NCBI GenBank assembly: GCA_002317155.1
Contig: DCIR01000077.1
Location: forward strand, 1-26,400
Origin: Lachnospiraceae bacterium UBA1721
GTDB taxonomy: Bacteria > Bacillota > Clostridia > Lachnospirales > Lachnospiraceae
Length of the DNA: 26,400 nt
Reading direction: 5' to 3'
The notes beneath the pieces are model-generated. The model had not been told where the DNA came from. It was given only the letters and a program-made list of their open reading frames with translations, and did no database searches. Positions within the stretch are counted from its first letter, which is position 1. The number at the start of each line of letters is the position of its first letter. Shown one piece after another: positions 1 through 6,975 of the stretch. A program made the translations under genes and the position numbers.

Positions 1-572
1 GCAGTCTCATCAAAAAGGAAGCACGCAATTAAAAATCCGTCATATCCCTTTGCATCAATGATACTGCTGTGTTCAGCCATCTCTTTAAGAGAAATCTTAC
101 GGAACTTAGCAGTGTAATCTCTGTTCTCATACTCAAGCTCAAGCTCTGTCTCCTCGACGGTATCTCCGATTGGAAGGCGATCCAATGTGATTGACGGGAA
201 CAGCAGAGAAATGCTCTTGTTAAATCCCTTCGGCTGATGGACCGTATTCTCGAAAGCCCTATTGGTCCACATGACCCTGCCTTCCTCATCGAGGAGTGCA
301 TAGGGCAAATCCAGCTCTCTCAGGAGTCTTTTCTGAATCTGTCCGTACTCAGTCGCAAAGCTTACCAATTCATTCATAATCAGCGGCTTATTCACAAAAT
401 AAAGAGTAAGTGTAATCGCAAAATAAAGAATGGTAAAAGCGATAAGCATAAACGCAGCTGTCTTATCCATAAAGAACGCAGCAACATCGATTGCACACAG
501 CAGTGCGCCCAAATAAATTGTAAAACGAAGGTAAGTTCTAAGTCTTCCCTTAAGTCTCATCTTTGTCTTCAT
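1..572 (-). CDS. gdpP: c-di-AMP phosphodiesterase GdpP, N-terminal part (runs off left edge)
   Basis: Reading the minus strand from the ATG at 570-572 gives an open frame to the window edge, about 190 residues. It starts MKTKMRLKGRLRTYLRF and has two membrane helices (roughly residues 13-32 and 36-55). A PAS-like segment follows at about 80-105, with the pattern LLRELDLPYALLDEEGRVMW. This is the layout of GdpP/YybT enzymes: two helices, degenerate PAS, degenerate GGDEF, then DHH/DHHA1. GdpP is a membrane protein that hydrolyses the second messenger c-di-AMP to pApA. The GGDEF and DHH domains would lie outside the window, so the catalytic residues are not visible. A TAGGAA ribosome site lies about 8 bases before the start. 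The call rests on architecture, so a different membrane PAS protein remains possible. Confidence 0.78.
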   Translation of the reverse strand, partial: MKTKMRLKGRLRTYLRFTIYLGALLCAIDVAAFFMDKTAAFMLIAFTILYFAITLTLYFVNKPLIMNELVSFATEYGQIQKRLLRELDLPYALLDEEGRVMWTNRAFENTVHQPKGFNKSISLLFPSITLDRLPIGDTVEETELELEYENRDYTAKFRKISLKEMAEHSSIIDAKGYDGFLIACFLFDET

Positions 573-591
573 AATTATTCCTACGTAAATA

Positions 592-636
592 AAAATGATA
601 GCATAGTTAAAACATTTTAAACCATGCTATCATTTT
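592..636 (-). terminator. 13-bp perfect inverted repeat between yhfC-like gene and gdpP, probable terminator
   Basis: AAAATGATAGCAT at 592-604 is perfectly complementary to 624-636. On the minus strand the stem is followed by a short T run (TTTTT), so it can act as an intrinsic terminator for the upstream membrane operon. It ends only about 20 bases before the gdpP start. A TAAAAT -10-like box with an upstream TG (632-637) overlaps its outer arm, so a regulatory role at the gdpP promoter is an alternative. The stem is AT-rich, which makes it weaker than typical terminators. Confidence 0.5.
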
Positions 637-731
637 ATCACATTTCATGTATAGTTACCACAAGCTATATTGGTAAGAATTTTTCTGATAAATTTGTATA
701 AATCATCATTTACAAATGACTTTGCACCATT

Positions 732-1610
732 TTAAAGGCCAAGTTTTTTGATATCCTCAAGCTGTTTGTCTTCTGCTTCATCATCCTCATCTTTATAAAC
801 TGCAGGCATTTTTCTGTATACATATATTGCATATACAAATACTGCCAGTGAAGCAACAAATATCATCGTCTCAAGAACATATATATTGGTAATGATTCCT
901 ACCTGATACATGCCTGCTATGCAATCTACCAGGGTATGAATAACTATTGCCAACGGATACATCCACTGCTTTCCTTTTTCCCTTACGGCTCTGAATACAA
1001 TTATTGAGCAGGCAACATGAAGCATAACCGCGCCCAATCTTTCCCAAATGCTGACTAACACATCAGTAAACTGAAGACCTGCAAGAGATACTGCAATCTG
1101 ATTAAGCTGTGCCGCTGCATTCGGATCCACCATAGCGCTCTGCTCAACCATGGTGCCAAACAAACCGGCATTAATAAAAACAGCATATATAAGATTATTG
1201 ATGCCCGCCGTCGCAAGCAGAAAAATCACTTCAATTCCACCGTGGCCAATACCATAGGATACCGCTGTTTCTTTATTTTTTCTCTTCTTAATCAATACCT
1301 TGAAGACAAAAAATCTTGCAGTTTCTTCAAACAATCCAGCTAACAAAGCTCCTACCAGGATATAGGCCCAGGCATGATCGCGCACAAAGCATCCCACTGC
1401 GTTTTTCGCACTGAAAAGAATCATCTTGGGAATGGCTTCCAGCACTATTGCAAAGGCTGCAAATCCTGCAGCTCCAAGCAACACAGTCGTAAATTTTTCC
1501 TTCTTAATCTTTGTCCACACTATAGCTGCAATAATCGGTACAAATAGACCAAACGCCAGCATTGTGACAATCGCAGCCATACCCTGCGGTCCAATCATTT
1601 CATATTCCAT
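732..1610 (-). CDS. YhfC-family intramembrane metalloprotease-like protein
   Basis: A 292-residue polytopic membrane protein with about seven hydrophobic segments. The family signature is visible: GLFEETARFF near residues 93-101, then SYGIGHGGIEV near 118-128. Later His residues lie inside helices, in MLHVACSI near 197 and AIVIHTLVD near 225. These acidic and histidine residues are the presumed metal ligands and catalytic residues of the YhfC group, distant relatives of PrsW and CPBP proteases. The substrate is unknown. The C-terminus is charged and cytosolic-looking. A ribosome site AGAGGGGGAAG precedes the ATG, and the gap to the upstream DUF1648 gene is 20 bases, so it is most likely the last gene of the SPFH operon. 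Family assignment is good; activity is inferred. Confidence 0.8.
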   Translation of the reverse strand: MEYEMIGPQGMAAIVTMLAFGLFVPIIAAIVWTKIKKEKFTTVLLGAAGFAAFAIVLEAIPKMILFSAKNAVGCFVRDHAWAYILVGALLAGLFEETARFFVFKVLIKKRKNKETAVSYGIGHGGIEVIFLLATAGINNLIYAVFINAGLFGTMVEQSAMVDPNAAAQLNQIAVSLAGLQFTDVLVSIWERLGAVMLHVACSIIVFRAVREKGKQWMYPLAIVIHTLVDCIAGMYQVGIITNIYVLETMIFVASLAVFVYAIYVYRKMPAVYKDEDDEAEDKQLEDIKKLGL

Positions 1611-1630
1611 GTGCTTCCCCCTCTATTACA

Positions 1631-2113
1631 TCAATCTACTTTATTATCTCTATATGCCTTTATAAAAAAGACAATAACTGATACTGCCATTGCTGCTATC
1701 AAAGCAAAAGATGCTCCCATTACTATGCTGCCTTCTTTTCCAAAAAAATATGTTACAACCATAGTAAATAGTCCCATCTCCGGAACCATCGAAGCCATCA
1801 TATATCCAAAGTCAGTCAGCACGATGTTTTCCCTGGCAGGATTAAGCTTAAATCCTGTGTTCCATGACCTGGCGGGAAGAAAATGCAGACAGGCAGTGAT
1901 AATAAGGCAAGTGCTCAGCATTGTTATTGGCAAAATCAGAAGCGATGTCGGAGATCCATAGGCATCAACCTCACCATACGCATTGTAGTGCGTGGGAATC
2001 TCCCCTTCTATAGTATTAATCATAACAATAGCATATGCAAGTGAAAGCATTAGCATAATATATCCCAACAGTTCCAGAATTATGTGTATTTTATTTATAT
2101 TTGGGTTTCTCAT
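1631..2113 (-). CDS. DUF1648 (SdpI-like) membrane protein
   Basis: A 160-residue protein with four predicted helices (about 12-32, 57-77, 105-123 and 130-152). After the first helix comes EIPTHYNAYGEVDAYGS, the hallmark of the DUF1648 domain (IPxHxNxxGxxDxxGS). This domain is found in SdpI immunity proteins and in many small Gram-positive membrane proteins of unknown role. GGAGG sits 4-5 bases before the ATG. The gene lies 27 bases after the RHH gene and 20 bases before the YhfC gene, so it is very probably cotranscribed with both. It lacks the extra C-terminal SdpI helices, so immunity function should not be assumed. Confidence 0.8.
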   Translation of the reverse strand: MRNPNINKIHIILELLGYIMLMLSLAYAIVMINTIEGEIPTHYNAYGEVDAYGSPTSLLILPITMLSTCLIITACLHFLPARSWNTGFKLNPARENIVLTDFGYMMASMVPEMGLFTMVVTYFFGKEGSIVMGASFALIAAMAVSVIVFFIKAYRDNKVD

Positions 2114-2140
2114 AATTCCTCCAATCAGTCATATTCCGCA

Positions 2141-2338
2141 TTACTTAATATCGAGCTCAGGCGGAACATCTATTTCCTCGCCTACATATTTGCCGTTTTT
2201 CTTGCGCTGTTTTACACATTCAGTGAGAAGATATTCAATCTGACCGTTAACAGATCTGAAATCATCCTCTGCCCAAGCGGCAATTGCATCATATAATTTT
2301 TCCGATAATCTCAGGGGAACCTGTTTCTTCTCTGCCAT
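2141..2338 (-). CDS. Arc-family ribbon-helix-helix DNA-binding protein
   Basis: A 65-residue basic protein. The N-terminal strand KKQVPLRLSEKLYDAI, followed by AWAEDDFRSVNGQIEYLLTEC, matches the ribbon-helix-helix fold of Arc-type regulators, in which the strand enters the major groove and the protein dimerises. I chose the ATG at 2336-2338 because AGGA lies about 8 bases upstream. A GTG four codons earlier, at 2350, would swallow this ribosome site. The gene is the second of a four-gene membrane operon behind an SPFH gene, so autoregulation of that operon is a reasonable inference (see the TGATATCA repeats at 3512-3530). No toxin partner is adjacent. Confidence 0.8.
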   Translation of the reverse strand: MAEKKQVPLRLSEKLYDAIAAWAEDDFRSVNGQIEYLLTECVKQRKKNGKYVGEEIDVPPELDIK

Positions 2339-2370
2339 AAGTTTCCTCACGATCTTAACACTATATTATT

Positions 2371-2394
2371 GCGGGCCTCTTTTCGAAGGCCCGC
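2371..2394 (-). terminator. GC-rich hairpin between SPFH and RHH genes
   Basis: GCGGGCCT at 2371-2378 pairs with AGGCCCGC at 2387-2394, giving a perfect 8-bp GC-rich stem with an 8-base loop. On the minus strand it is followed by AATAATATAG, not a T tract. It may therefore be a weak terminator or an mRNA-stabilising or processing element that sets the ratio of SPFH to downstream products. Confidence 0.5.
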
Positions 2395-2409
2395 CGAAGT
2401 TACTATATA

Positions 2410-3444
2410 TTAGTACAAACTTCCTGAATTTACTACAGGCTGAGCATCATGGTTGCCGCAAAGAACTACGAGCAAGTTAGATACCATTGCTGCCTTGCGC
2501 TCCTCATCAAGCTCTACAAGCTGCTTCTCATTGAGTCTCTCAAGTGCCATCTCTACCATTCCTACAGCACCGTCTACAATCATCTTTCTCGCATCGATTA
2601 TAGCAGAAGCCTGCTGTCTCTGAAGCATAACTGATGCGATTTCAGGTGCATACGCAAGATAAGTGATTCTAGCTTCAATAATCTCCAGTCCGGCGTTCTC
2701 AACCTTACTCTGAATCTCATCCTTGATTCTCGCAGCCACAACCTCTGCAGAACCTCTGAGGCTACCCTCGTCAGCCTTGCCATCGCCTGTGGTATCTACA
2801 TCATTTGCTACATCATAAGGATAAATTCTTACAATATTTCTAAGAGCTGAATCACACTGAAGTGAGAGATACTCCTTGTAGTTATCTACATTAAATACAG
2901 CCTTAGCGGTATCAGTAACCTTCCAGATTACCGCAATTCCGATTTCTACAGGATTACCGAGGCAATCATTAATCTTCTGTCTGCCGTTATTGAGTGTCAT
3001 TGCCTTAAGCGAAATCTTCTTGCTTCCATTTGCTACTGCTGTGGTCTGTCCATTTGCTGAAGTATGAATTGTTACTTCAGGCTTTGCTACGGTCTCACCG
3101 CTCTGAGCCAATCTGGTGGCTGCCGCAGGATTTACCGCACTGCAGAAAGGATTTACATAATAGAATCCGTCGCCTCTGATGGTTCCCTTATATTTACCAA
3201 AAAGTGTAAGCACAAGTGCTTCCTGAGGTCTGAGGACCTTAAGTCCGAGGAAAGGAATCCATCCAATTATAGATCCCAGCACACCGATAATCATTAATAT
3301 TGTTCCCAACATCATATTGGGATTATCTCCATCCAGAATAATTGCTCCGTTTATAAAGCATGCAAAATAACCAATCATCAGTGCCATGTTTAAGAGCATT
3401 ACGCCCATTCCGTTTTTCTTTGTTGTGTAGATTTTCTCCTTCAT
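2410..3444 (-). CDS. SPFH/band-7 domain membrane protein
   Basis: A 344-residue protein with two N-terminal membrane helices (about 14-34 and 45-67). An SPFH domain follows, opening with LKVLRPQEALVLTLFGKYKG and GFYYVNPF. Typical SPFH features then appear: VIWKVTDTAKAVFNVDNYKEYL, LRNIVRIYPYD and IEARITYLAYAPEIASVMLQRQQASAIIDARK. A helical C-terminal region follows. SPFH proteins form large rings or scaffolds at membranes and often work with membrane proteases. AGGAGG lies only 2 bases from the ATG at 3450 but 8 bases from the ATG at 3444, so I chose the latter. It is the first gene of an operon with an RHH regulator, a DUF1648 protein and a YhfC-type protease, which suggests a scaffold-protease membrane module. 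Function beyond the family is inference. Confidence 0.87.
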   Translation of the reverse strand: MKEKIYTTKKNGMGVMLLNMALMIGYFACFINGAIILDGDNPNMMLGTILMIIGVLGSIIGWIPFLGLKVLRPQEALVLTLFGKYKGTIRGDGFYYVNPFCSAVNPAAATRLAQSGETVAKPEVTIHTSANGQTTAVANGSKKISLKAMTLNNGRQKINDCLGNPVEIGIAVIWKVTDTAKAVFNVDNYKEYLSLQCDSALRNIVRIYPYDVANDVDTTGDGKADEGSLRGSAEVVAARIKDEIQSKVENAGLEIIEARITYLAYAPEIASVMLQRQQASAIIDARKMIVDGAVGMVEMALERLNEKQLVELDEERKAAMVSNLLVVLCGNHDAQPVVNSGSLY

Positions 3445-3511
3445 ATTCATCCCCTCCTTTAACGTATGTGAATATTACTTGGTAGTCAAAACGAATATCA
3501 TTTCGTTGTTG

Positions 3512-3547
3512 TGATATCATTGTGATATCATTTCAATATTTTGTCAA
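3512..3547 (-). promoter_or_regulatory. SPFH operon promoter with tandem TGATATCA operator
   Basis: On the minus strand, TTGACA (3542-3547) is followed after 17 bases by CACAAT (3519-3524), a plausible sigma-A promoter. Two identical palindromes TGATATCA lie at 3512-3519 and 3523-3530, 11 bp centre to centre, straddling the -10 box. A partial copy, ATATCATTTC, recurs at 3495-3504. One-turn-spaced repeats over a -10 box fit a ribbon-helix-helix operator, and an RHH gene lies in the same operon. Binding itself is inferred. Confidence 0.6.
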
Positions 3548-3559
3548 TATCGCTAATTC

Positions 3560-3890
3560 TGTCAAAAAAGCGACTTAAAGACGTCTATTTCTCATCTACT
3601 TCTTCATTTTATAAAAAGCACAAAATATAGTAATCAAATTCTACATTTTGTAAAAACAATTTTTGATTCATTTTCAGAAAGCGTTTTTCTTTAAAAAAGT
3701 CCTGAAACCCTTGATTTTTCGGCATTTTTTGCTTGCATCCATCATATATATATGTTAGATTGTAGTCATAAAAGTGGCTTATTAGACCCTTTGATTTAAA
3801 TATTTTTGCTTCATTCATGTATGCGGGAAATGGATTTTTCCGTTTGAAGAAGCATGACCGGCACGGCCGTCACACATTTCAAGGAAGAAA
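3560..3890. other. AT-rich divergent intergenic region
   Basis: This stretch separates the minus-strand SPFH operon from the plus-strand FliD-like gene. It is very AT-rich with many T runs. It should hold the promoter of the FliD-like gene. TTGCAT with TAGATT 17 bases later, near 3733-3761, is a weak candidate. I see no sigma-28 type flagellar promoter, no convincing gene and no terminator. A short minus-strand frame at 3609-3818 lacks a ribosome site and resembles no family. Confidence 0.5.
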
Positions 3891-3902
3891 GGAGGCGTGA
3901 CA

Positions 3903-5198
3903 ATGAGTGCAATTCGTGACTCTATCTACAATAATTATCTGCAGACGTATTCACCGAGTACTACGCGTTTTGACTCTCACAAGAAGAGCGAACTGCGCAA
4001 TACTTACAATTCCATTGTCAAATTAAATAAAGAATCGCCTTGGTTCCTTCCTATAACCAGTAAGGACTCTCAAGCCTATGCCATAAATCTCAAAGAGAAC
4101 GCTCGTGAGCTTCGAAGTGATATTGCTGAATTGGGTGGTCTCGAAGAAGATGGATTACTTAATGGTAAGAGTGCTTATTCTTCCGATAACAGTATTGTCG
4201 AGGTATCATTTGTCGGTGATGATAAATCATCATCTTCGATCCCTCCTTTTGAAATTGAGGTTCACTCGCTGGCAACCGCACAGGAAAATAACGGATTACC
4301 GCTTCCTGCGAACAAACCGGCTCTCCTTAATCCCGCGACCTACTCCTTCGATGTAGGTATCAACGGAATGAACTATGAGTTCCAGTTTACTATTTCAGAT
4401 GGCGAGACCAACAAAGAAGTTCAGGAACGTCTTGCTCGTTTGATTAATAATTCCGGAATAGGACTTTCAGCAGAAGTCACAGAAGAGGATGAATACTCAG
4501 CCCTCAATGTTTCTTCCGAAGCAACAGGACTTTCAACAGGTCGCGATTATGTCTTTACCATCAGTGATGACAAGACCAGTAAATCCAAAGGTGCTGTTGA
4601 TTATCTTGGAATCGGAGAAATGACCGTCTCTCCTTCCAATGCACAGTTCTCTCTCAACGGAGAAGATAGAGAAGCTTATTCTAACAACTTTACCGTTGCC
4701 AAGACCTTCGAGCTCAATCTGAAGGGTGTAAGCGAAGAAGGCAAGTCAGTCACAGTTGGACTAAAAACCAATTCCGAGACAGTTACCGACAACGTCAATA
4801 AACTTGTAGGAAGCTATAACAACTTCCTCAAGGCAGTCAGTACCTATTACGAATCTCAGTCTCGAAGTAAAGTACTTGCTAATGAAGTTAAGTCAATCGG
4901 TACCTATTACAGTCAGATGCTGAGTGATATCGGTGTTAATGTAGCCGAGGATGGATCGCTTGATATTGATACCGAAAAACTCGATTCGGCAGCAAACAGT
5001 GCTATTGATATTCAGAAAACCTTCGGCGGACTTAAAGATTTTTCAAATTCACTACTAAGGAAGAGTAATCAGGTTGCTTTGAATCCTATGGAATACGTTC
5101 AGAGGACCGTGGTTGCTTACAAAAATCCGGGACACAATTTCGCGAGTCCCTATACTACAAGTTCATACTCAGGTATGATGTATAACTTCTATTGCTAA
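3903..5198 (+). CDS. FliD-like (flagellar cap-related) protein
   Basis: A 431-residue secreted or appendage-type protein without a signal peptide. The middle (about 145-190) has YSFDVGINGMNYEFQF and TNKEVQERLARLINNSG. The later part (about 245-365) has AQFSLNGEDREAYSNNF, FELNLKGVSEEGKSVTVGL, NVNKLVGSYNNFLKAV and LSDIGVNVAEDGSLDIDTEKL. This order matches the D1 region of FliD, the cap that polymerises flagellin. The usual FliD N-terminus and C-terminal coiled coil are replaced: the N-terminus is MSAIRDSIYNNYLQTYSP and the protein ends in NFYC. Size is near that of FliD. GGAGG is 7 bases from the ATG at 3903 and only 1 from a GTG at 3897. No flagellar genes are nearby, so it is likely a paralogue rather than the main cap. 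Confidence 0.7.
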   Translation: MSAIRDSIYNNYLQTYSPSTTRFDSHKKSELRNTYNSIVKLNKESPWFLPITSKDSQAYAINLKENARELRSDIAELGGLEEDGLLNGKSAYSSDNSIVEVSFVGDDKSSSSIPPFEIEVHSLATAQENNGLPLPANKPALLNPATYSFDVGINGMNYEFQFTISDGETNKEVQERLARLINNSGIGLSAEVTEEDEYSALNVSSEATGLSTGRDYVFTISDDKTSKSKGAVDYLGIGEMTVSPSNAQFSLNGEDREAYSNNFTVAKTFELNLKGVSEEGKSVTVGLKTNSETVTDNVNKLVGSYNNFLKAVSTYYESQSRSKVLANEVKSIGTYYSQMLSDIGVNVAEDGSLDIDTEKLDSAANSAIDIQKTFGGLKDFSNSLLRKSNQVALNPMEYVQRTVVAYKNPGHNFASPYTTSSYSGMMYNFYC

Positions 5199-5232
5199 CA
5201 GGCGCCCGGTAATCGGACGCCTGATTTTTTTT
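5199..5232 (+). terminator. Intrinsic terminator of FliD-like gene
   Basis: CAGGCG (5199-5204) pairs with CGCCTG (5218-5223). An inner CCG/CGG pairing follows after one mismatch, and T8 trails the stem. It starts directly after the TAA stop, so the gene is transcribed alone. Confidence 0.92.
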
Positions 5233-5293
5233 GCAAATATACCAAGAATTATTCTGTTATTAATAGTATAGACGCGTATGTGAAACAAATTTA

Positions 5294-5322
5294 TTGTTAG
5301 ACCTGTGTTTTTAGAATATAAT
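5294..5322 (+). promoter_or_regulatory. Sigma-A type promoter of the Pro/Gln-rich and Lgt-like gene pair
   Basis: TTGTTA at 5294-5299 is followed after exactly 17 bases by TATAAT at 5317-5322. This gives a leader of about 35 bases before the ATG at 5364. The next gene starts 9 bases after the first one ends, so this promoter probably serves both. Confidence 0.7.
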
Positions 5323-5363
5323 CAATTCAATTACTTAACTTACTTATTATATGTGGGGGAAAT

Positions 5364-6086
5364 ATGGACAATTATCAAAATACAAATTCAAATCTTAATC
5401 AACCCAATCCCTATATACCGGATGCTTCATCTCAGGATCCATACATTCAGTTGACCAAACCTCAATTTGATACTCCGTATGCATCGCAGGCTCCTGTGCC
5501 GGACCCCTACATGCAAAATCAGGCTCCTCAGCAGAATCCTTATATGCCGAGCCAGGCTCCTCAGCAGAATCCCTATATGCAAAATCAGGGCCCTCAATCG
5601 GATCCTTATCTTCAGTTAAGTCAGGGGTACCCAGGATACAACCAGGCTCCCGGCATGTATCAGCAGCCTGCTTCTTCATTTGCTGTGCCCTCTAAAAAGA
5701 CTCCGGTATATACGCCCGAGCAAGTTAGGAAAGCCAGAATATTGTGTATCGCTTCTCTTATATTCTATGTGGCGCCTAGATTATTAATGGCAATTGCGTC
5801 TATATTCACTCCATATATGTCCGCTATCTTCTTTTCAAAACAGTCAAACGCAAGCCCATTCTATTCGCTATCATCTATTTTTTACATAGTTGCCGAATTA
5901 CTTTCCGTAGGTTGTCAAATCGCAGCTATTGTACTGATGATAATTGCAAGAGTAAAGTATCCCAAATTTCTCTTCGCCAAAATACTCATGTGGGTATATA
6001 TCGCTCTAACCATACTTGCGATACTGGCAATAATTTTAATCGCCCTGTTCTTCTTCTCATTACTTAATGCATGCTTGAGCGTATAG
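5364..6086 (+). CDS. Pro/Gln-rich repeat protein with C-terminal membrane segments, unknown function
   Basis: A 240-residue protein in two parts. Residues 1-115 are disordered, rich in Pro, Gln, Asn and Tyr, with four 11-residue repeats of the type QNQAPQQNPYM at about 40-83. Residues 125-236 form three or four hydrophobic helices, ending in a very hydrophobic stretch of Leu and Ile. The layout, a cytosolic low-complexity tail before membrane helices, is common among small Firmicutes membrane proteins with no known activity. A GGGGGA ribosome site precedes the ATG. It is the first gene of a two-gene unit with an Lgt-like protein. I recognise no catalytic motif, and its function is unknown. 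Confidence 0.8.
   Translation: MDNYQNTNSNLNQPNPYIPDASSQDPYIQLTKPQFDTPYASQAPVPDPYMQNQAPQQNPYMPSQAPQQNPYMQNQGPQSDPYLQLSQGYPGYNQAPGMYQQPASSFAVPSKKTPVYTPEQVRKARILCIASLIFYVAPRLLMAIASIFTPYMSAIFFSKQSNASPFYSLSSIFYIVAELLSVGCQIAAIVLMIIARVKYPKFLFAKILMWVYIALTILAILAIILIALFFFSLLNACLSV
5481..5612 (+). repeat. 33-bp in-frame tandem repeat (4 units)
   Basis: Four 33-bp units (5481-5513, 5514-5546, 5547-5579, 5580-5612) encode 11-residue repeats with the core SQAPxQxPYM. Units 2 and 3 are nearly identical; units 1 and 4 have diverged. Such coding repeats can change copy number by slippage or recombination without breaking the frame. Confidence 0.85.
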
Positions 6087-6095
6087 GATATTTTT

Positions 6096-6902
6096 ATGAT
6101 TATCGACACAACCCAATATCATACCTCCATATATGCCATCTGCGTAATGACATCGATCCTGGCAGGCTTCATCGTTGCATCTATTTTGCTAGTCAAACAA
6201 AAAAGCAGTAAAATCACTATTTTGTGTTCAGCACTGTTAAACATCGTACTATTGGGTTATTGCGGTTTAGTATTTGAATTCATAGTAAATATTAAGTCAG
6301 CATACTTCGGTAGCGAGCCAGCGGATTTAATCACTCCAAATCCGCAGGTCGATTTGAGTAACGAAAATCCACTCACCGGTCTATTAAGTATGATGGGGCT
6401 CACCAGTATAGGTTGTGCCATCGGTATAATCATCGGCTCGTATATTTTGTCACGCATTTTCAAGAACACGATGATAATTAAAGCCTATACTACTGTACTT
6501 CCTCTTATTTACTCCATTGCAAAAATCGGCTGTTTCTTCGGTGGTTGTTGCGGAGGTCAGGAATACCATGGGCCTATGGCCGTTAATTATCTTAGATACG
6601 GAGAGTATATTAACCCTACTCTCACTTTTCCGGTTCCTCTGTTGGAGTCGGTTGTATTCATGGCTATATTTGTGCCAATGATCATTCTTTTTAATAAATT
6701 GGAATTCAGGACTCACATAGCGATAAACGGAATCTTGTGTTGCGTTGCTAAATTCTGTATCGACTTTCTACGATCATCCCACGTCGGGCAGATTATATCT
6801 ATTAATCAAATTCTGTGCCTTGTATTACTGGCAATGGTTATTTTATTTTTCATTCTGTCTGATAAAGTGTTCCCTCGCAAAGCAGAGATATGTGACTTAT
6901 AA
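6096..6902 (+). CDS. Prolipoprotein diacylglyceryl transferase (Lgt)-like membrane protein
   Basis: A 268-residue protein with about seven membrane helices. The central motif IAKIGCFFGGCCGGQEYHGP (141-160) corresponds to the Lgt signature region GRxGNFxNGE. FPVPLLES (178-185), DFLRS (223-227) and SINQILCLVL (235-244) match later Lgt landmarks. True Lgt transfers diacylglycerol from phosphatidylglycerol to the lipobox cysteine of prolipoproteins. Here the signature Arg is Lys (K143), and the GNF/NGE positions are replaced by Cys- and Gly-rich sequence, as in a broad group of Lgt-like proteins of unproven activity. An internal loop at about 72-95 is hydrophilic. It begins 9 bases after the repeat protein, with a weak TAGGAT ribosome site, so the two are probably translated from one mRNA. 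It is probably not the housekeeping Lgt. Confidence 0.75.
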   Translation: MIIDTTQYHTSIYAICVMTSILAGFIVASILLVKQKSSKITILCSALLNIVLLGYCGLVFEFIVNIKSAYFGSEPADLITPNPQVDLSNENPLTGLLSMMGLTSIGCAIGIIIGSYILSRIFKNTMIIKAYTTVLPLIYSIAKIGCFFGGCCGGQEYHGPMAVNYLRYGEYINPTLTFPVPLLESVVFMAIFVPMIILFNKLEFRTHIAINGILCCVAKFCIDFLRSSHVGQIISINQILCLVLLAMVILFFILSDKVFPRKAEICDL

Positions 6903-6918
6903 TATAGAAAAAACTCAA

Positions 6919-6957
6919 AAATCCCCGATTGAAAACAAATGCTTCAATCGGGGATTT
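6919..6957. terminator. Bidirectional terminator between Lgt-like gene and metK
   Basis: A perfect 15-bp stem: AAATCCCCGATTGAA at 6919-6933 against 6943-6957, with a 9-base loop. It lies between two convergent genes. The T tract is better on the minus strand (ATTTTTGAG), so it chiefly ends metK transcripts, but it can also serve the plus-strand genes. Confidence 0.92.
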
Positions 6958-6975
6958 GCTCTGCTCATTATAAAA

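Noticed and set aside
29..301. 90-codon minus-strand frame
   Set aside because: It lies in another frame inside gdpP, whose own frame is open through 1-572 and has membrane and PAS features.
237..620. 127-codon plus-strand frame
   Set aside because: Antisense to gdpP, with no ribosome site and no recognisable family.
2141..2338. RHH gene as the antitoxin of a toxin-antitoxin pair
   Set aside because: No toxin-like small gene is adjacent; the neighbours are SPFH and membrane proteins, so an operon regulator fits better.
3609..3818. 69-codon minus-strand frame in the AT-rich gap
   Set aside because: No ribosome site, low-complexity Lys/Phe-rich composition, and no family resemblance.
5395..5679. 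94-codon minus-strand frame opposite the Pro/Gln repeats
   Set aside because: Its repetitive look is only the mirror of the 33-bp coding repeat on the plus strand.
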